DNA from: Icerya purchasi
Taxonomy: Eukaryota; Arthropoda; Insecta; Hemiptera; Monophlebidae
Reading direction: 5' to 3'
Assembly: GCA_039619475.1 (NCBI GenBank)
Contig: CM077115.1
Coordinates: 557,596,374 to 557,660,373, forward strand
DNA length: 64,000 bases
The notes under the pieces were generated by a model. It was not told the DNA's origin. It saw only the letters and a program-made list of their open reading frames with translations, and did no database searches. Positions 21,701 through 33,862 of the stretch are shown piece by piece; position 1 is the stretch's first letter, and each line of letters starts with the position of its first letter. A program made the position numbers and the translations under genes.

Positions 21701-24428
21701 ATATCAAGGATAGAATGATATTTAGTATTTAAAAAAGCAGCATTACTGATTGTTAGACGTATGCTGCGACTAAAATGTAAAAAAGAAGTTAATCTTTACT
21801 ATTGTATTATCGATAAAAAATATGACGAATTTTAGTCCGGACGCCAAACTTAAACTTCAAATTGGAGTTATTAAATATCATTTGGGTTTGGTTTAAAATA
21901 ATTTTCATGTCAGATGATAGGGGGATCGAATATGTAATGAAATTCAGAAACCGTCCGGAACGGATTATATATCGTTTGTCGTAGTGAATATTTCGGTCGG
22001 TTACTAAGATATACGGGGAATCCCGATTCTGGAAGCAGGGGGTCGTCGTTCGTGTAAATTTAACCATCTAAAACATTTGCAAACTTAGTTCAGTTAGTAA
22101 GTAATGAAATAGCGAGAGAAAAAAAAGGAAAACGCATAAAATTTCAATGATTTTTTCGCGATATCGAGAATTTTGACTACCGTCATTTTTTCAAATTAGT
22201 AGATTACCAAATACGTCGGGGGGGGGGTGTTTTGCGTATTTATCAACAGCATCGGCAGAAGTATAGCGTGTACTAGAGAAGTCGTAAATTTCCGCGTCTA
22301 ATTAAACTGTGACAGGTGATCTACGGAAAAACTAATTACTTGTAATCGGCTGTTTGAAAAGGAAAAAGTGCTCCCGAGCGAATGTTTCGCATACACTCCA
22401 TATTTCAGAGCAAGTAGCCAGCTGGCTAAGTATGTATGCAGATAGAGTGGCGACTGCTGACTGTTCTACGGTTCTTGTCTTTGCCGTCGGTATGCTTGTG
22501 TCTTTGATCGTTTGACCACACCATCTCACATTGGTCTCTTGCTCCGTTGAAAAGTATCACTGGTTCGCGACGATATCCATCTGCGGAAGAACTTTTACAA
22601 CGGAACCTCATTTAGCAGAATGCTGTTTCGCTGACAGGCACAGGGTGTACAGTTGAATTATTGCAAATTCTTGGCGTAGAGTAGCAAAGGGATCTGCAAC
22701 CGCGCTACGGTCGCACACACAATTAGTGGCGATTATCACCTGATCGATAACACGTTCCACATCAGCATATGCATAGATCTTTTTTAAATCTTTCTGCATA
22801 TCATATTCTTCTTCTCCGGCGCACACATCGACACTCTCCTCGCCTTTCTACGTCTTTCTATGAACTTTGATCCGTCCTCGTATTGCCCTTATATGGCTAT
22901 TAATTACTGCTGCGGCCACTACGCGACAAAACACGTTCTCGAAAGACGCCTGGCTTTTCTGTACCATACGGCAATACGGCAAAGTGATAAATATCTGCAC
23001 GCGAAAAAATATCAAAGTTGAAAAACGACCATTGAAAAAAAAAGTCATTTCTGGGCGCAGATTAGAGTGCGAACCGAGTTTGCTTCTCTGATGATCTTCT
23101 TTCTAATTTTTTTAATTATTTTTCACTAAACTCGCTCTTATTTTATTACATCTCTTTTGTGTTTTTCTTTCATTTTAGACTATTTTTTTTTTTTTTTTTT
23201 TTTTTTTTGCGATTTTTGTTTCATTTCGAGATTTTTCTCACAGATAACAATTATATGCTGGGTTAATGTCCGGCTCCGTCATTATGTGTTCGGGGCTAAA
23301 TGCGTTGAAATTGACATGCGAATTATCGCATATGCGTATTCTATATAGAAGTGATTTAGGTTTTAAATGTGTTTTTTTTTTTTTTTTGGTTTTTTTTAAC
23401 ATTCCTACTAATGAACGTTGAAGGAATTTTACAAAAATACGAATGAGTTGAACAAAGCGAAACAGGAAAGGTAGATTTTTTCTGTTCTGATTCTGCATCT
23501 AATTAGGAGAAAATTGTTTTGTCCGATGTAAAAGAAAATGGTGATTTTATTTTAAATTTTACCCTAAAAAATAAAAGCGATTTTTTTGAACTGAAGTTTG
23601 TAAAAAAAAAGTTCACCGAGGTAACCGCAACAAATGGGATTGTCGGGGTTAATTTATGGTGTTTAACTTTGCTCGTTTGTAGTGTTCGTCCTCTTTTCCA
23701 TTGTTTTCTTCATTACTTTCCCAGGCAACTCGACATTGACATCTCGGCAGATGAAAGTTTTTTCCGCGAGAACGTTTCTACATCCTGTCCACTGCGAATG
23801 GTAAAATTAGAATTTGGTAATTGATACCGTCTTGCACGGTCTAATTCGAGGAGTATGATCGGCAGATATATCGATATTTTTTAAAGAGAAGATTACTGGT
23901 ATCCTGCTTAAATTAAGGAACAGTAGCTCTAATTTTGCGTCGTAAAGAGGCAATAAGCTTATAAATTACACGACGGACGGTTAAAAAGTGTTTAACCACA
24001 GATTCCGAAGGAAATGTGATCATATTTCGAGTGCAAGGAAAAAACAGTCGAAGGTTTTCTCGCTTTTTTCCTTGCAAAGACTAAACAGAACTTTGATCAG
24101 TGATGGGAGATCTAAAGGTATTTTTAATGTAAGTAGGATAAGAACAAAAGAAGAGCTCTCTATACGAATTGGGAGAAATTAAACTGTAAAAATTTATAGT
24201 ATAGGAGAAATGGCTTCAGAAGAAGAACGGGTTGTTTAAACAAGATGTAGGTAGCGTCGCAGTAACGAATCAAGAAGAAGCCGAGAAGCAAAACATTGAT
24301 GTGAAAAGAAGGGAATGGTGAAAACGTAAATGGAAAATATACGAAGAGAAGGAGGCGCGAGATTAAAGAGAATTTTAGAAAGAGATATGGAGAATAAAGA
24401 TTAGAAAAATATAAGGATATTAGACGAA
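21701..24428. other. Unassigned; GC-richer 22200-23100
   Basis: 22200-23100 has several medium open frames on the minus strand (22332-22529, 22608-22826, 22848-23048), none with a recognised motif or a coherent gene structure. There is a run of 10 G at 22218-22227, poly(T) at 23183-23208 and another T-run at about 23372-23386. The 101-codon plus frame at 23519-23824 has no known domain. Confidence 0.35.
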
Positions 24429-24910
24429 TTTTTTTTTTTTTTTTTTTTTTTTTTTCGTTATTTCATCACAACTGACCAGCTTTAGTGGTCATTTAGCGAT
24501 TAATTTAATGTAATAAAGAATATTTTGTGTGTGCATGTATGGGGGGGGGGTAGCTTTCAGTAGTACTCCCTCTGAACTTTATAATGGCTGGACAAGGTCT
24601 AAAGGATTATTTCACCACAGTCTGCGTATTTTAACGGAGTTATCCAGCAAATTGGTAGCAAGTGGATTCATATGAATAATGCTAAGAAATGTTTATTTGA
24701 TTGTTTTTTGATTTCATCTTCCACAAACATAATGTTTAAGGTATAATGGAGGGTATAATTTGAGACATACCAGGGGGGCCGCAGTAATGGTTCGCAGTAC
24801 CCTATTTTGATATCGCTGTATTTTCTGTAAGTTGGATGTTTTTGCGCAGCCCCACAGCTGTATACCGTACTGGAAGATCGGTTTTAGAGCTACTACTATT
24901 TTATATAATT
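24429..24910 (-). mobile_element. 5'-truncated Jockey-like element
   Basis: The 27-T run 24429-24455 is its poly(A) tail on the minus strand. The minus strand encodes the Jockey RT thumb and tail: YGIQLWGCAKTSNLQKIQ (near 24850-24800) and APWYVSNYTL (near 24775). These closely match the Jockey-type tail at 54040-54800 on the other strand. Stops and a run of 10 G (24541-24550) interrupt the 3' part. The 5' truncation lies at about 24905-24925. No clear TSD. Confidence 0.7.
24680..24910 (-). pseudogene. Jockey-type ORF2 C-terminal fragment
   Basis: About 70 codons of thumb region with the conserved LWG, QN-x-x-LR and PWYV-N-x-LH blocks of Jockey-clade ORF2. No catalytic residues are present. 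It is part of the fragment above. Confidence 0.65.
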
Positions 24911-26540
24911 ACGATAAAAGTTTTTGTACAAAAAAATATTACCTGACGTAAATTTTCGCCGAGAATGATCGCTGTATGCAGCAGAACAAGCTAAAAGGTC
25001 AGCTCCATTTGAGATAGATGAACGGCCGCGCTCGAATTGCGCGCCGTTGTTTACCTGGGCCGACGGTTTAAAAATAAGCTCCAGTAATCTCCGCACTCGA
25101 ATTGCACACCGGACGTTTTGCAGGTATGAAATATAACAAAAGCGAACGAAAACAGCACTCGGACCATATGGTATTTGTTGGACATTTCCAAAACTGATGA
25201 CACTACATTTTTCAAAATATTCAATAGCTTTCGAAATTTTTATGTATGGTATTTTTAAAAAATGAATTTTTGATCTACCAACGAAAAACGATAATACCGA
25301 TTTATCATTCCTTTATATAACGATTCGGGTTTATTAAAAAAGTATTTGAGAATAGGCCGCAGGTTAATTATAAAAATATGTATACTAATTGTTTAAACTT
25401 GCAGTTTCATTTTTCGTTTACGAAACAAATAATATTATACTACTTTTGATAAATTACATGTTCTCATTTATAATCGTTAAAAACTCATTCTGGCTTTTGC
25501 AATTTGCCAGTTAGCTCAACTTTCAGTAATTTATCATACTCCTAATTGTCTATTTACATTCATGATTTTTTACCTTTCTAGTTTCAAAAGAATTATCATT
25601 TGTGAATAAACGTGCATACTACTATATATCTCTTGACACGGTAGATAGCTAAAATTTTTCTTTATTTACAATTTACTATTTTTAATAAAATATTCCGCTT
25701 TCATATAATGTTAATTACGTGTTACCATTGATGTGTTAAGCCGTTATCAATGCTGACAGTTTTACTACGGGGATAAATATGTCTGGAACAGTTGGAATTC
25801 TACAAAGCCGTTGTAAAATAACAATATTCTGGAACATCTTTTTATTTTCTATGATTAGAAATGGGACAGTAAAATTTAAACAGTCGAATTACTGTTATCT
25901 ACCATTGCAAGCCGAATAATTTTTGATGCTTTTTTATGAGGAAAAATTATGACGGTCACATATTTAAATGTGAAGTTATGTACAATTAAAATGCTCTTTC
26001 AGGAAACGCATAGTGTTCGAACAGCTAATTATCTTCTAACCTCTGAGCGCTAAAAATCGCGCAAAAAGTTAAGAATATATAATATGACGAATTTAAAATT
26101 ACCTAAAAATCACTTCAAAATGGGTAACTTGCCAACCGATATTATTATTCCGGAAATACCAAAATATGCAACAACAGCAACAAACTTTGCACCACATGAA
26201 ATAAACATTTCCAATAACCATTTAATTTAAACCCCATTTTGGTTTAAAAATAACAAACGAATGTAGCTTTAACTTTATTTATTTACATAATTATTATCAT
26301 TTTTACTACTAAATTGTTTTGAATGAGATTTTATGTTAATTGTAAATTTTTACGTGTTATTGTCATTTAAAATTGAAGTAGTCTGATGGTACATTAAATG
26401 AAAAAATTACGATTTTCAACAAATTTGCTTTTAATTCAAATGATAATTTATAACTGAGATTGAACACTGATTGATGGGTAAACAGAGAACTAAAATTTTT
26501 CCCGAGACTTGGTTCCTTCAAACTCTAAATAACTCTTTAT
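24911..26540. other. Unassigned, very AT-rich
   Basis: No coding signal. Two copies of a GCRCTCGAATTGCRC word at about 25029 and 25095 are noted but unexplained. Confidence 0.4.
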
Positions 26541-26592
26541 ATAATAATAATAATAATAATAATAATTCAATTCAATTTATTATTATTATTAA
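26541..26592. repeat. (AAT)n / (ATT)n microsatellite
   Basis: ATA repeats to about 26565, a TTCAATTCAATT spacer, then TTA repeats. The TTA part is probably the TAA-repeat tail of the minus-strand fragment that follows. Confidence 0.85.
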
Positions 26593-26781
26593 GAATCCAC
26601 AAATGCGCTACAAAGCGCTAGTAGTGGTTACACAAAATCAAATATAGTTTTAATGTATACATTACAATACATTAATAACATTAATAAATATGGCTCTGAG
26701 AAACCGGTGTAACTATACAAATATAAAATTTAAACAAATTATAAAAGAACTATTTCGATTAATATAAAATAAAATTAAAAT

Positions 26782-26784
<3 letters not shown>
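26566..26784 (-). mobile_element. 3' end of a non-LTR element with TAA-type tail
   Basis: Starts on the plus strand as TTCAATTCAATT + (ATT)n + AATCCACAAATGCGC, and the same arrangement recurs at 52468-52570. Read on the minus strand it is a 3' UTR ending in TAA repeats. Only non-coding 3' sequence is visible, and the upstream limit is a guess. Confidence 0.45.

Positions 26785-26823
<39 letters not shown>
26785..26823. repeat. (AAT)n microsatellite
   Basis: About 13 AAT units. Confidence 0.9.
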
Positions 26824-28179
26824 GATGCTTAATTTGTCGAGCTCGAAAATTTTATATGGAGTCACATTTGTATTTTATGTAAATTAATCAATTGATTTTG
26901 TATTAATGTGAAATAGAAGCTTCATGAAACATAATCTGCCGTGCGCTGAAAATTCTACTGATTCAGTTTTAGAAATTATTGTAATTTACATTATTTAATA
27001 TAATAATATTCATGCATAAAATTATTCTATTCCCAGATAGTTAAAAAATATTTAGAAAAAGATCCGCACTGCTAACCGGAATGGTAGCCTATTTTTCGTA
27101 AACCTTAAAAAGCAATTGAAATGTACTTCCGTTATTCCAAATAGTAAACGTTCCTTCGACATGGCAACACATTTTTGACATCACTGAAGGAGCGACTTTT
27201 ATTCATTTTATTCCTTCATCGATTTTATAAATTCAGAGTATTTTTTTTTTTAAAGGCAGTACGCAGTTCGAGTTCTCAGCGGACGGGCTATTTCGGGTTT
27301 GGTGCGTAGTTCGAGTGTTCCTACGTGAAAGGAGAAATGGATTACATTTAAGGAAACCCTGATAGAAAGGATAAATAGTCATATAAAGCTCGAAAAAGCA
27401 AAAGGTGATGCAATGAAGAATAACAGCAAAATCTGCGAAGAAGATAGAATAGAAATAAGTTTAAAATTAGTACAAAATTAGTACAAAATTAGTAACGAAT
27501 GGTGAAGTATATGAGACGCTAGCACCGTCAGAACTTTTTTAGCCGTCAGTATAAAGAGGTGATCAATGGGGAGAAAAAGCTAGTAACGAAAAAGGTGAAT
27601 TTCGGATGGTGGGCTTGAAGGAGAATGTTTGAAGCGAGATGTTAACACGAGTTAAGGTATTGAAAAAGAAAGGAATATTTCATAAGAAGAGCGCGAAAAG
27701 TTTATAATGTAAAAATAAAACAGGGGGAAATTTTCTAAGAGTGGATATGTTGTAAAAAAGAATATGGATTATGTAGAACAGAAGCGTCGACTGTAAAAGA
27801 TAAAAACGATTTCAGCGGGGCGGAACTGGGGGGAGTGATAAACATTAGAAACCGGTAAGAGGACAGAGGTAGGACTGAGAGGATAAGTTCGGATTTTAAA
27901 ATACGCAGACAAAGCCGAAAGAAATATTAATTTGCCGAGGTTAGATATTGATGAAAAGTATGGATTATGTTTTAGACGGATTAATTTAAATTTGCCATTT
28001 GTCTGAATATATCTTAAAACGTGGAAATTCGACTGAGAAGATGTTGCTATATTATTCCCGATCGAAACGAAACGTACAAGAGTAACAAATGTTAATATTA
28101 AGAGTAAATTCTGCCGTCTTCTAAATGTTCGGAAATACGTGAGATGTGTTCAAATATGTCTCTGTCTGTTCCCAAATTT
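26824..28179. other. Unassigned sequence
   Basis: 27330-27980 is purine-rich with broken plus-strand frames, perhaps a decayed element. It has a short triple ATTAGTACAAA repeat at about 27466-27493. No domain recognised. Confidence 0.35.
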
Positions 28180-28970
28180 TGCAAAAACCCGTATTGATTA
28201 TTACTAAAAAAAATTATTGTCTCGTAGAAAGTTTACAACAATTCTTTTAACACATTTCTCAGAGATTTTTGAAACTGTGGATACGTCTGTAGTTGGACAT
28301 TTCTTTTTTGTTTCCACTTTTATATACCGGAGTGATAATCCCAGTTTTCAATGTCTGAGGAAAAATTCCTGCTCTCATGGATTCATTGAAGAGATAACAC
28401 AGAGGTGTAATAAAGTAATTCGTATTATCTTTTATTATTTTTAATGATATTCCATCAAAGCCAAAGGAGGATTTATTTGGTAATGATAATAATGCCCATT
28501 GAATATCGTCCGGTGTAAAATCCGAGAAAGCAAATTAATTAATTTGCATATGTACAGTCAATTAATATTTTCTCATTTTGATTATAGTTGTCGGGCAACA
28601 GTTTTACACTTTCCGCAAAATATTTGTTAAAAGTTCGAGCTACAAGATATTCATTGCCATTTGTTAATATTTTTTTATTTTCAACATTTATTTCTTCGAT
28701 TTCGCGAGAATTTTGTTTGAGTGTTCTTAATCGCAGACCAATAATTTTTTTGCTTCGATTTGGATTTGTCTAGAAGTTTTGTATAATATTGCTTCTTTTC
28801 CTTTTTCCTTCTTAACGGCTTGTTGAACTCTTTTATTAAATGCCATTTTTTATAGTTGTCTAGCAACATATTATTAGTTGGCGAAAGTTTATACAGATTA
28901 TACGCTGTATGCTTTTGGACTTCACTAGCCGGATAATTTCACTATTTATCCATGGTGAACGTTGGTATTC
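28180..28970 (-). pseudogene. Non-LTR ORF2 remnant (EN-RT linker and RT fingers)
   Basis: The minus strand reads SPWINSEIIRLVKSK (about 28960-28915), typical of the start of the EN-RT linker, then a basic stretch ending KNYWSAIKN (about 28760). Further on (28500-28210) come FGFDGISLKIIKD, LFNESMRAGIFPQTLKTG and YKSGNKKEMSNYRR, which are RT motifs 0-2. The RT palm with the catalytic Asp residues is missing: the sequence stops near 28180. Stops and frameshifts occur between blocks. The pattern is closest to the Jockey/CR1/L2-like group; the exact clade is undecided. Confidence 0.7.
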
Positions 28971-29330
28971 CTTAGATTTATTTAATTATTCGCAATGGCA
29001 GCATTAATTAAAGACAGTACGTACGGTCGATTTTTGCACGGCTTTTTTCTGTAATTTTCTGTCGTTATCTGGCGATCAGTGTATGCGCGATTAATGCACC
29101 GTTTCGACAGTAGAGGCGACGTTGTAATGTCGTTTTTTCACCTTTATTCGTTTCAATAATGCCGAATTATAGGCGCTTACACTGAGACACCTTGATGTAA
29201 TATACAAACGTACATGTGTGACATGTGTACATGTATTTCGGATGTAACGATTTTGCGCAGGTGCTTTTGTCAGAGTGAACGAAAAATAATTTTCTTGTTC
29301 ACGAACGTTTGCAAGCATTGTTCGTCTTTG

Positions 29331-29372
29331 CTCAGCTAATAGCTTAATAGCTTAATAGCTTAATAGCTTAAT
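29331..29372. repeat. 8-bp tandem repeat (AGCTTAAT)
   Basis: Five near-perfect units; the first lacks one T. Confidence 0.9.
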
Positions 29373-29774
29373 AATAAAACGAATGTATTTATCGAGTTGC
29401 CGATTTATTCAACTTCCTATTTGAAGAATTCTTTTTCGTTCGATGGACAAAAAAAACCCAGCTCTGCGGATAATTCGTGAAGGCAATTCCGGTCATAAAT
29501 ACTTTATAGATTACTTTCATGCTGATGGATGAATTTCACGATGATAAGGGGATATTATTATGCTAGCTGTGTTCAGCGATCAGCAACATTTTTTAGATTG
29601 CTGATAGCGACGATATATATTTATATTGCTCGCTTTAATATCGCAGCACTTGGTAGTCATGGAGGGGATTTTTAAAAGTTTCCTGTTAATATCGAGCGAA
29701 TTTACTTTCGTATAATTTGCACGATAAAAGGAGCAGACTAAAGTCAAGCACCGTATTAGAAGTCATAAGCTGTA

Positions 29775-29840
29775 ATTAATTAGATAAATAATTAAATAGG
29801 TAAATAATTAATTAGGTAAATAATTAATTAGGTAAATATT
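29775..29840. repeat. 16-bp tandem repeat
   Basis: About four units of AATTAGGTAAATAATT with single-base variants. Confidence 0.85.
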
Positions 29841-31091
29841 TAACTGGAACTATTTCCGGATAGATGATTTAAACGGACTAGACTGTTTACCGTCAACTTT
29901 TATTTTAAAAAAACACACTGAAAAAATTGCGCTACAAGGACTGATGTGAAACCATTTAACGAGTGCGAGATAGAACTTACCGAGTCATATTATGCGAGCA
30001 TCTCTGTCGCTAAACACAACGTCACTTGATATTTCTGTACGGAAGCTTGAAATACGACAGAATATACAGCACGGGGGGGGGGGCTCTATATAGCTTTAGA
30101 ATAGAAAAAGAAGAAATTAGATTAAAAATCAAAGAAAAAAAGAACATGTCGAACGGGAAAAAGTTTTAACAATAAATGTTAATTAGGTATTTTTAATGAG
30201 TCAAGTTCCTCAGTATTTGCCTCCAATTCACTCTAATTAATATTTTAAATACCTCATTTTAAAATCATGATATGTGTTACAACATTTTGGCATACAAATT
30301 CCTTCGGAAACATTATTGTTTATTTTATGTTCTCTTAATGTTTCTTGCAATGTTTAAACATGACGATGTAAATTCTTTCACTATCTTTTGCAAACCTATT
30401 TGCTTAGCCCGTTAGACGTTTGATCTAGTGTTTATGCGGTCTAAATTTTTATTTCGTTAGTTTTGTCGAATTCACGTTGCTGCTTTCCCCGGTATATCCG
30501 GGTAGGCGTAGCGAGATAGCTTACTTTTTCTCTCTCTCACCGTCCATGTTTTCAGATAGGATACCTTCGACGTCCAAGAATTATCGAGTAGAGATCTTTC
30601 AATCGATCTAAGTTTCAATTGAGCTCCCGCTGAACTGATCTCGCAGTTCCCAATGTTCCGTCTAGAGTACAAAATCGCTTTGCTTACACATTAAATATAG
30701 ATATGGTCGCGTAGCTATAAAGAAGGCGCACATACGTTTCGTCAAATACATCTTTTGAAAGTTTAGATGTTTTGCACGGTATTATGTTGCGCGCCAAGCT
30801 TATTACTTCATCGCTCACTGTTTATTGCTAAACATACTGCGTCACAAAGCAACGAACACGTTTTCGTAATATTTTCCAGCCGACCGTAATAAAAATTCCT
30901 TTTTCTTTTCCGGAACATGCTTTGGGCGAAGCGAAATTTTCGACCCACTTCTTTTTTTTTTTTTCTTTCTCCTACAGCATAAAACATCATTGCTTCGTCG
31001 TAATTTCATCGAACGATTTTTCCTTTTTCCCAGCGTCGTTGTCTGTGTGTACACATACACATATATGTATGTAGAAGGAGCCGGTGGACTA

Positions 31092-31128
31092 TATATAAAT
31101 CGAACGAACATGGTTCTAACAACTCAGT
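31092..31128 (+). promoter_or_regulatory. Candidate core promoter: TATA box + initiator
   Basis: TATATAAA at 31092-31099 and TCAGTC at 31124-31129, with the initiator A about 34 bases after the first T of the TATA box. That is close to the usual arthropod spacing, and TCAGTC fits the arthropod initiator TCAKTY. A consensus splice donor CG|GTAAGC follows at 31252, so a ~125-base first exon is conceivable. No downstream coding exon is recognised. Chance occurrence is possible in AT-rich DNA. Confidence 0.3.
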
Positions 31129-32526
31129 CAACTAGGAAGAAACTGGAAGGAATTATGTTAAAAGTCGAACATTGTGTGTAACTGTGGTCGAAGAAGAAAG
31201 GCGCGTTGTCGATGTGCGACAGAAGAGTGTCATACATAGTGTAGTCATTCGGTAAGCGTTCAAAAGTCGTTCACGACTTCGGCATAAGTTATTGAATGTC
31301 ATCCGGGAACGTTGTAAAACCGTGCTCCGCTATTTCGAATAATTGTCGTAAATATCTGACTGCGCGAAATGCTTGTCGAACGGCCGTTAAAATACTTTAG
31401 AAATTCCTACCTTTGTCCGGGCGCGAAATGCTTGCCTTCCGTCAGTTGCGGTAATTAACCTGTGCGCACACTATTCACCATCTAGCGCTAAACCGACATC
31501 TTTATCTGTTTTGCAACAGCAGAGCAAATGCGCAAATTGCAGCGCGGCCTCGATGCACTTTAAAAAACGGCTGTTCTACTAATACTCCGTATATGCGCCG
31601 AGACAGTCGGAAAATGTGTTTTATTTATTTCTCCTAATTGCCGTATATTTTTCGTTACGGGAGATTTGAGCGCCGCGGTCGGTCCGGAGTTAATCGAAAA
31701 CATTTTGCCACTTTCTTGTGATATTTTCGATTGTCGTAGTATTTATTGCATTTCAGTGGATTCTGAATTGAAATTTAGCCGTTAGAAATCGACAATAAAA
31801 AAAAAAAAAAAAAAAAAAAAAAAAGAAAAAATTATAGTCTTTCTCGAGCTTTTGTCTTAGTTCTACACTCGTTCCACTTGTGCTGTTCCTTTTTATTTTT
31901 TGCTGATGGCGTCTTGCTCTCTCTCTCTCTCTGTCGCTGCAATTACCAGCTGCTGGTGGAGCACCTTATGATCCAACATTTAATTCCCTTTCCTTACTGT
32001 TTCTAGCTTCGTCCTTGTATAACTATTCTGCCCGTTAATCTTTACATGTTTTTGAATTTGCCTTAACCCCGGGTCGTTTGTCTGTTGTTGCCGAATACAT
32101 CGAAGATCTTTCCTCTCTCGCTAATAAATGACTAAACCCTATTGGGGAAAACCTAAATCAATCTTTAGTTCCTGATTCTTTGAGTTTTCCTCTTTCTCTT
32201 CTTCGCGGTTTTTGTTATCGTCTTCATTATTCGTTTACGATTTAACACCATATTCTCTTAAATTTTCCCCCCCCCCCCCCTATTGCTTTCTTCATTCCGG
32301 AGAAACGCGATAAGTCTCTTCCTATTGAATGTTCTAAAATATCGATTTTTCTTGTCTCCGATTGCCGATTTCTTCATATTATCAAAATTGAGTACTTTTT
32401 TTATTATTGCGTTTGAACGCTTAAAAGGAATAAAAGAAAATAACAATTTTTCTGACTTCTCTATGATTCTAAAGTTACGAAAACTTCACCAATTCGGAAT
32501 ATATTCGATATTGCGCGGTACACATA

Positions 32527-32528
<2 letters not shown>
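31129..32528. other. Unassigned; GC-richer then pyrimidine-rich
   Basis: 31200-31700 is CpG-containing. There is a ~28-A run at 31796-31824 and a (CT)n run near 31916-31933. 31850-32260 is pyrimidine-rich and may be a decayed plus-strand element. 14 C at 32267-32280. No domain recognised. Confidence 0.35.

Positions 32529-32566
<38 letters not shown>
32529..32566. repeat. (AT)n microsatellite
   Basis: About 19 AT dinucleotides. Confidence 0.95.
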
Positions 32567-33480
32567 TGTACGATGAACAATTCGGCTTTAGGCTTAAATT
32601 CAATACTGTAATATAACTGGCTAAAATACGCCATAAGATTATACCGATAACTCTAATAAAAACAAACATACGGAATTAGAGTTTCAGGCTTTCGATACTT
32701 ATCGACTAATACAATTACCCGCCGTACATAATATATTTAATAAAATCTTACAGAATGGAACACATTTCACATCGAGATAAAAGTTTTAAATCCTCTGAGA
32801 GAATAAATACAGTTGGCGTCCCACAAGGAAGTATTCTGGGACGATACCTATTTATATTGTACATAAATGATATGCCCTTAGCGCATAATATAGACACCTA
32901 CATCTATGTGCAGAATTGCGTTAATGGTATCATCCTAAAGATACTATTATAAAAGCAGAGCTACTGAAAGACTGATAGCATATTATTTTAAAAAAAAAAA
33001 AATGGAAGATAAAGATGAAAGCAAATGTTAATCACACACTACGTAGACCATTTATCAATCAAATTATAAACTTGTTCTTAACAGCCAGATAGAATGGGAA
33101 GTCTTTTCAGCACTTAGTGATAATTTTAGATAAGAGGCTAACGGTTAAATCTCACTTTTTTTCTTTTTTTTTTTTTTTACTTGCTGCAATGCATTTCGAA
33201 AACACAAAAGAAAATAAATTGTCTATTTCCGATATTTAACAAAAAATCTAAGCGTAAAAAATAAATTCTTAATTTGCGGAAGTGTAGTATTGTCCAAATT
33301 ACTTTAAGTTTCGTCTGTATGTGGTTCTATTTAAGCGGAAGCAATATTTGAAAGCTATAACGGGCACAGAACCAGTGCTTCAGAGTGATATTAAATAAAC
33401 CACACTACATAATCATCAAACAGATGCATGTAAAACTACAATTATTATCTGTCGAAGAAATTATAAAAGAAAGGACAAAA
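32567..33480 (+). pseudogene. Jockey-like reverse transcriptase remnant
   Basis: Plus-strand pieces in different frames carry successive RT blocks. QFGFRLKFNT (about 32577-32610) is motif 2a. VGVPQGSILGRYLFILYIND (32812-32872) is motif 4. A block reading VIILDKRLTVKSH (about 33120-33155) is motif 7, and thumb-like LFPIFNKKSK follows near 33225. The catalytic YADD block between motifs 4 and 7 is not recognisable. Numerous stops and small indels mark it as long dead. It lies just 5' of the young insertion at 33863 but is a different lineage in the same orientation. Confidence 0.7.
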
Positions 33481-33850
33481 ATTTTCTTTGAGAAATGCGG
33501 CTCGTCAATAAAACCGCAAAAGCAAAAGAAATAAGGGCCATTATGACTATCAAAGAAAAAGAGAAAATAAAAAAATCAACATAATGAATATAAGCATAGA
33601 CGTATTATTATAGTCTAACAGATAATCCGGGTTCGAATTCTTACAATATAGGCAGTACATGCGAACATATCTGAAAAACGCTGTACCTATTTTAGATAGA
33701 ACTGTGTAAAAGCCCAACTACTGTAAGATCACATATTTCAATAGTAGGTTTTTTGCATTTTTCCAGGTTAAAAATATTCATAGGTATCTTACATATGTTG
33801 TTACCGCTATTAATAGCTAATAAAGTCGTATATCCCGTAAGATAGTTTTC

Positions 33851-33862
33851 AATACAAATGTT
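33851..33862. repeat. TSD of the 33863-34880 insertion, left
   Basis: AATACAAATGTT, repeated after the poly(A) at 34879-34890 (the first two A overlap the tail). Confidence 0.85.

Larger units (their letters stand above)
28971..31091. other. Unassigned sequence with small tandem repeats
   Basis: Contains about five AGCTTAAT units (29331-29372) and about four 16-bp units near AATTAGGTAAATAATT (29775-29840), plus 11 G at 30073-30083. 30400-31700 is GC-richer. Short frames on both strands lack recognisable motifs. Confidence 0.4.

Noticed and set aside
29331..29840. CRISPR-like spaced repeats
   Set aside because: The repeats are directly tandem with no spacers; they are ordinary minisatellites.
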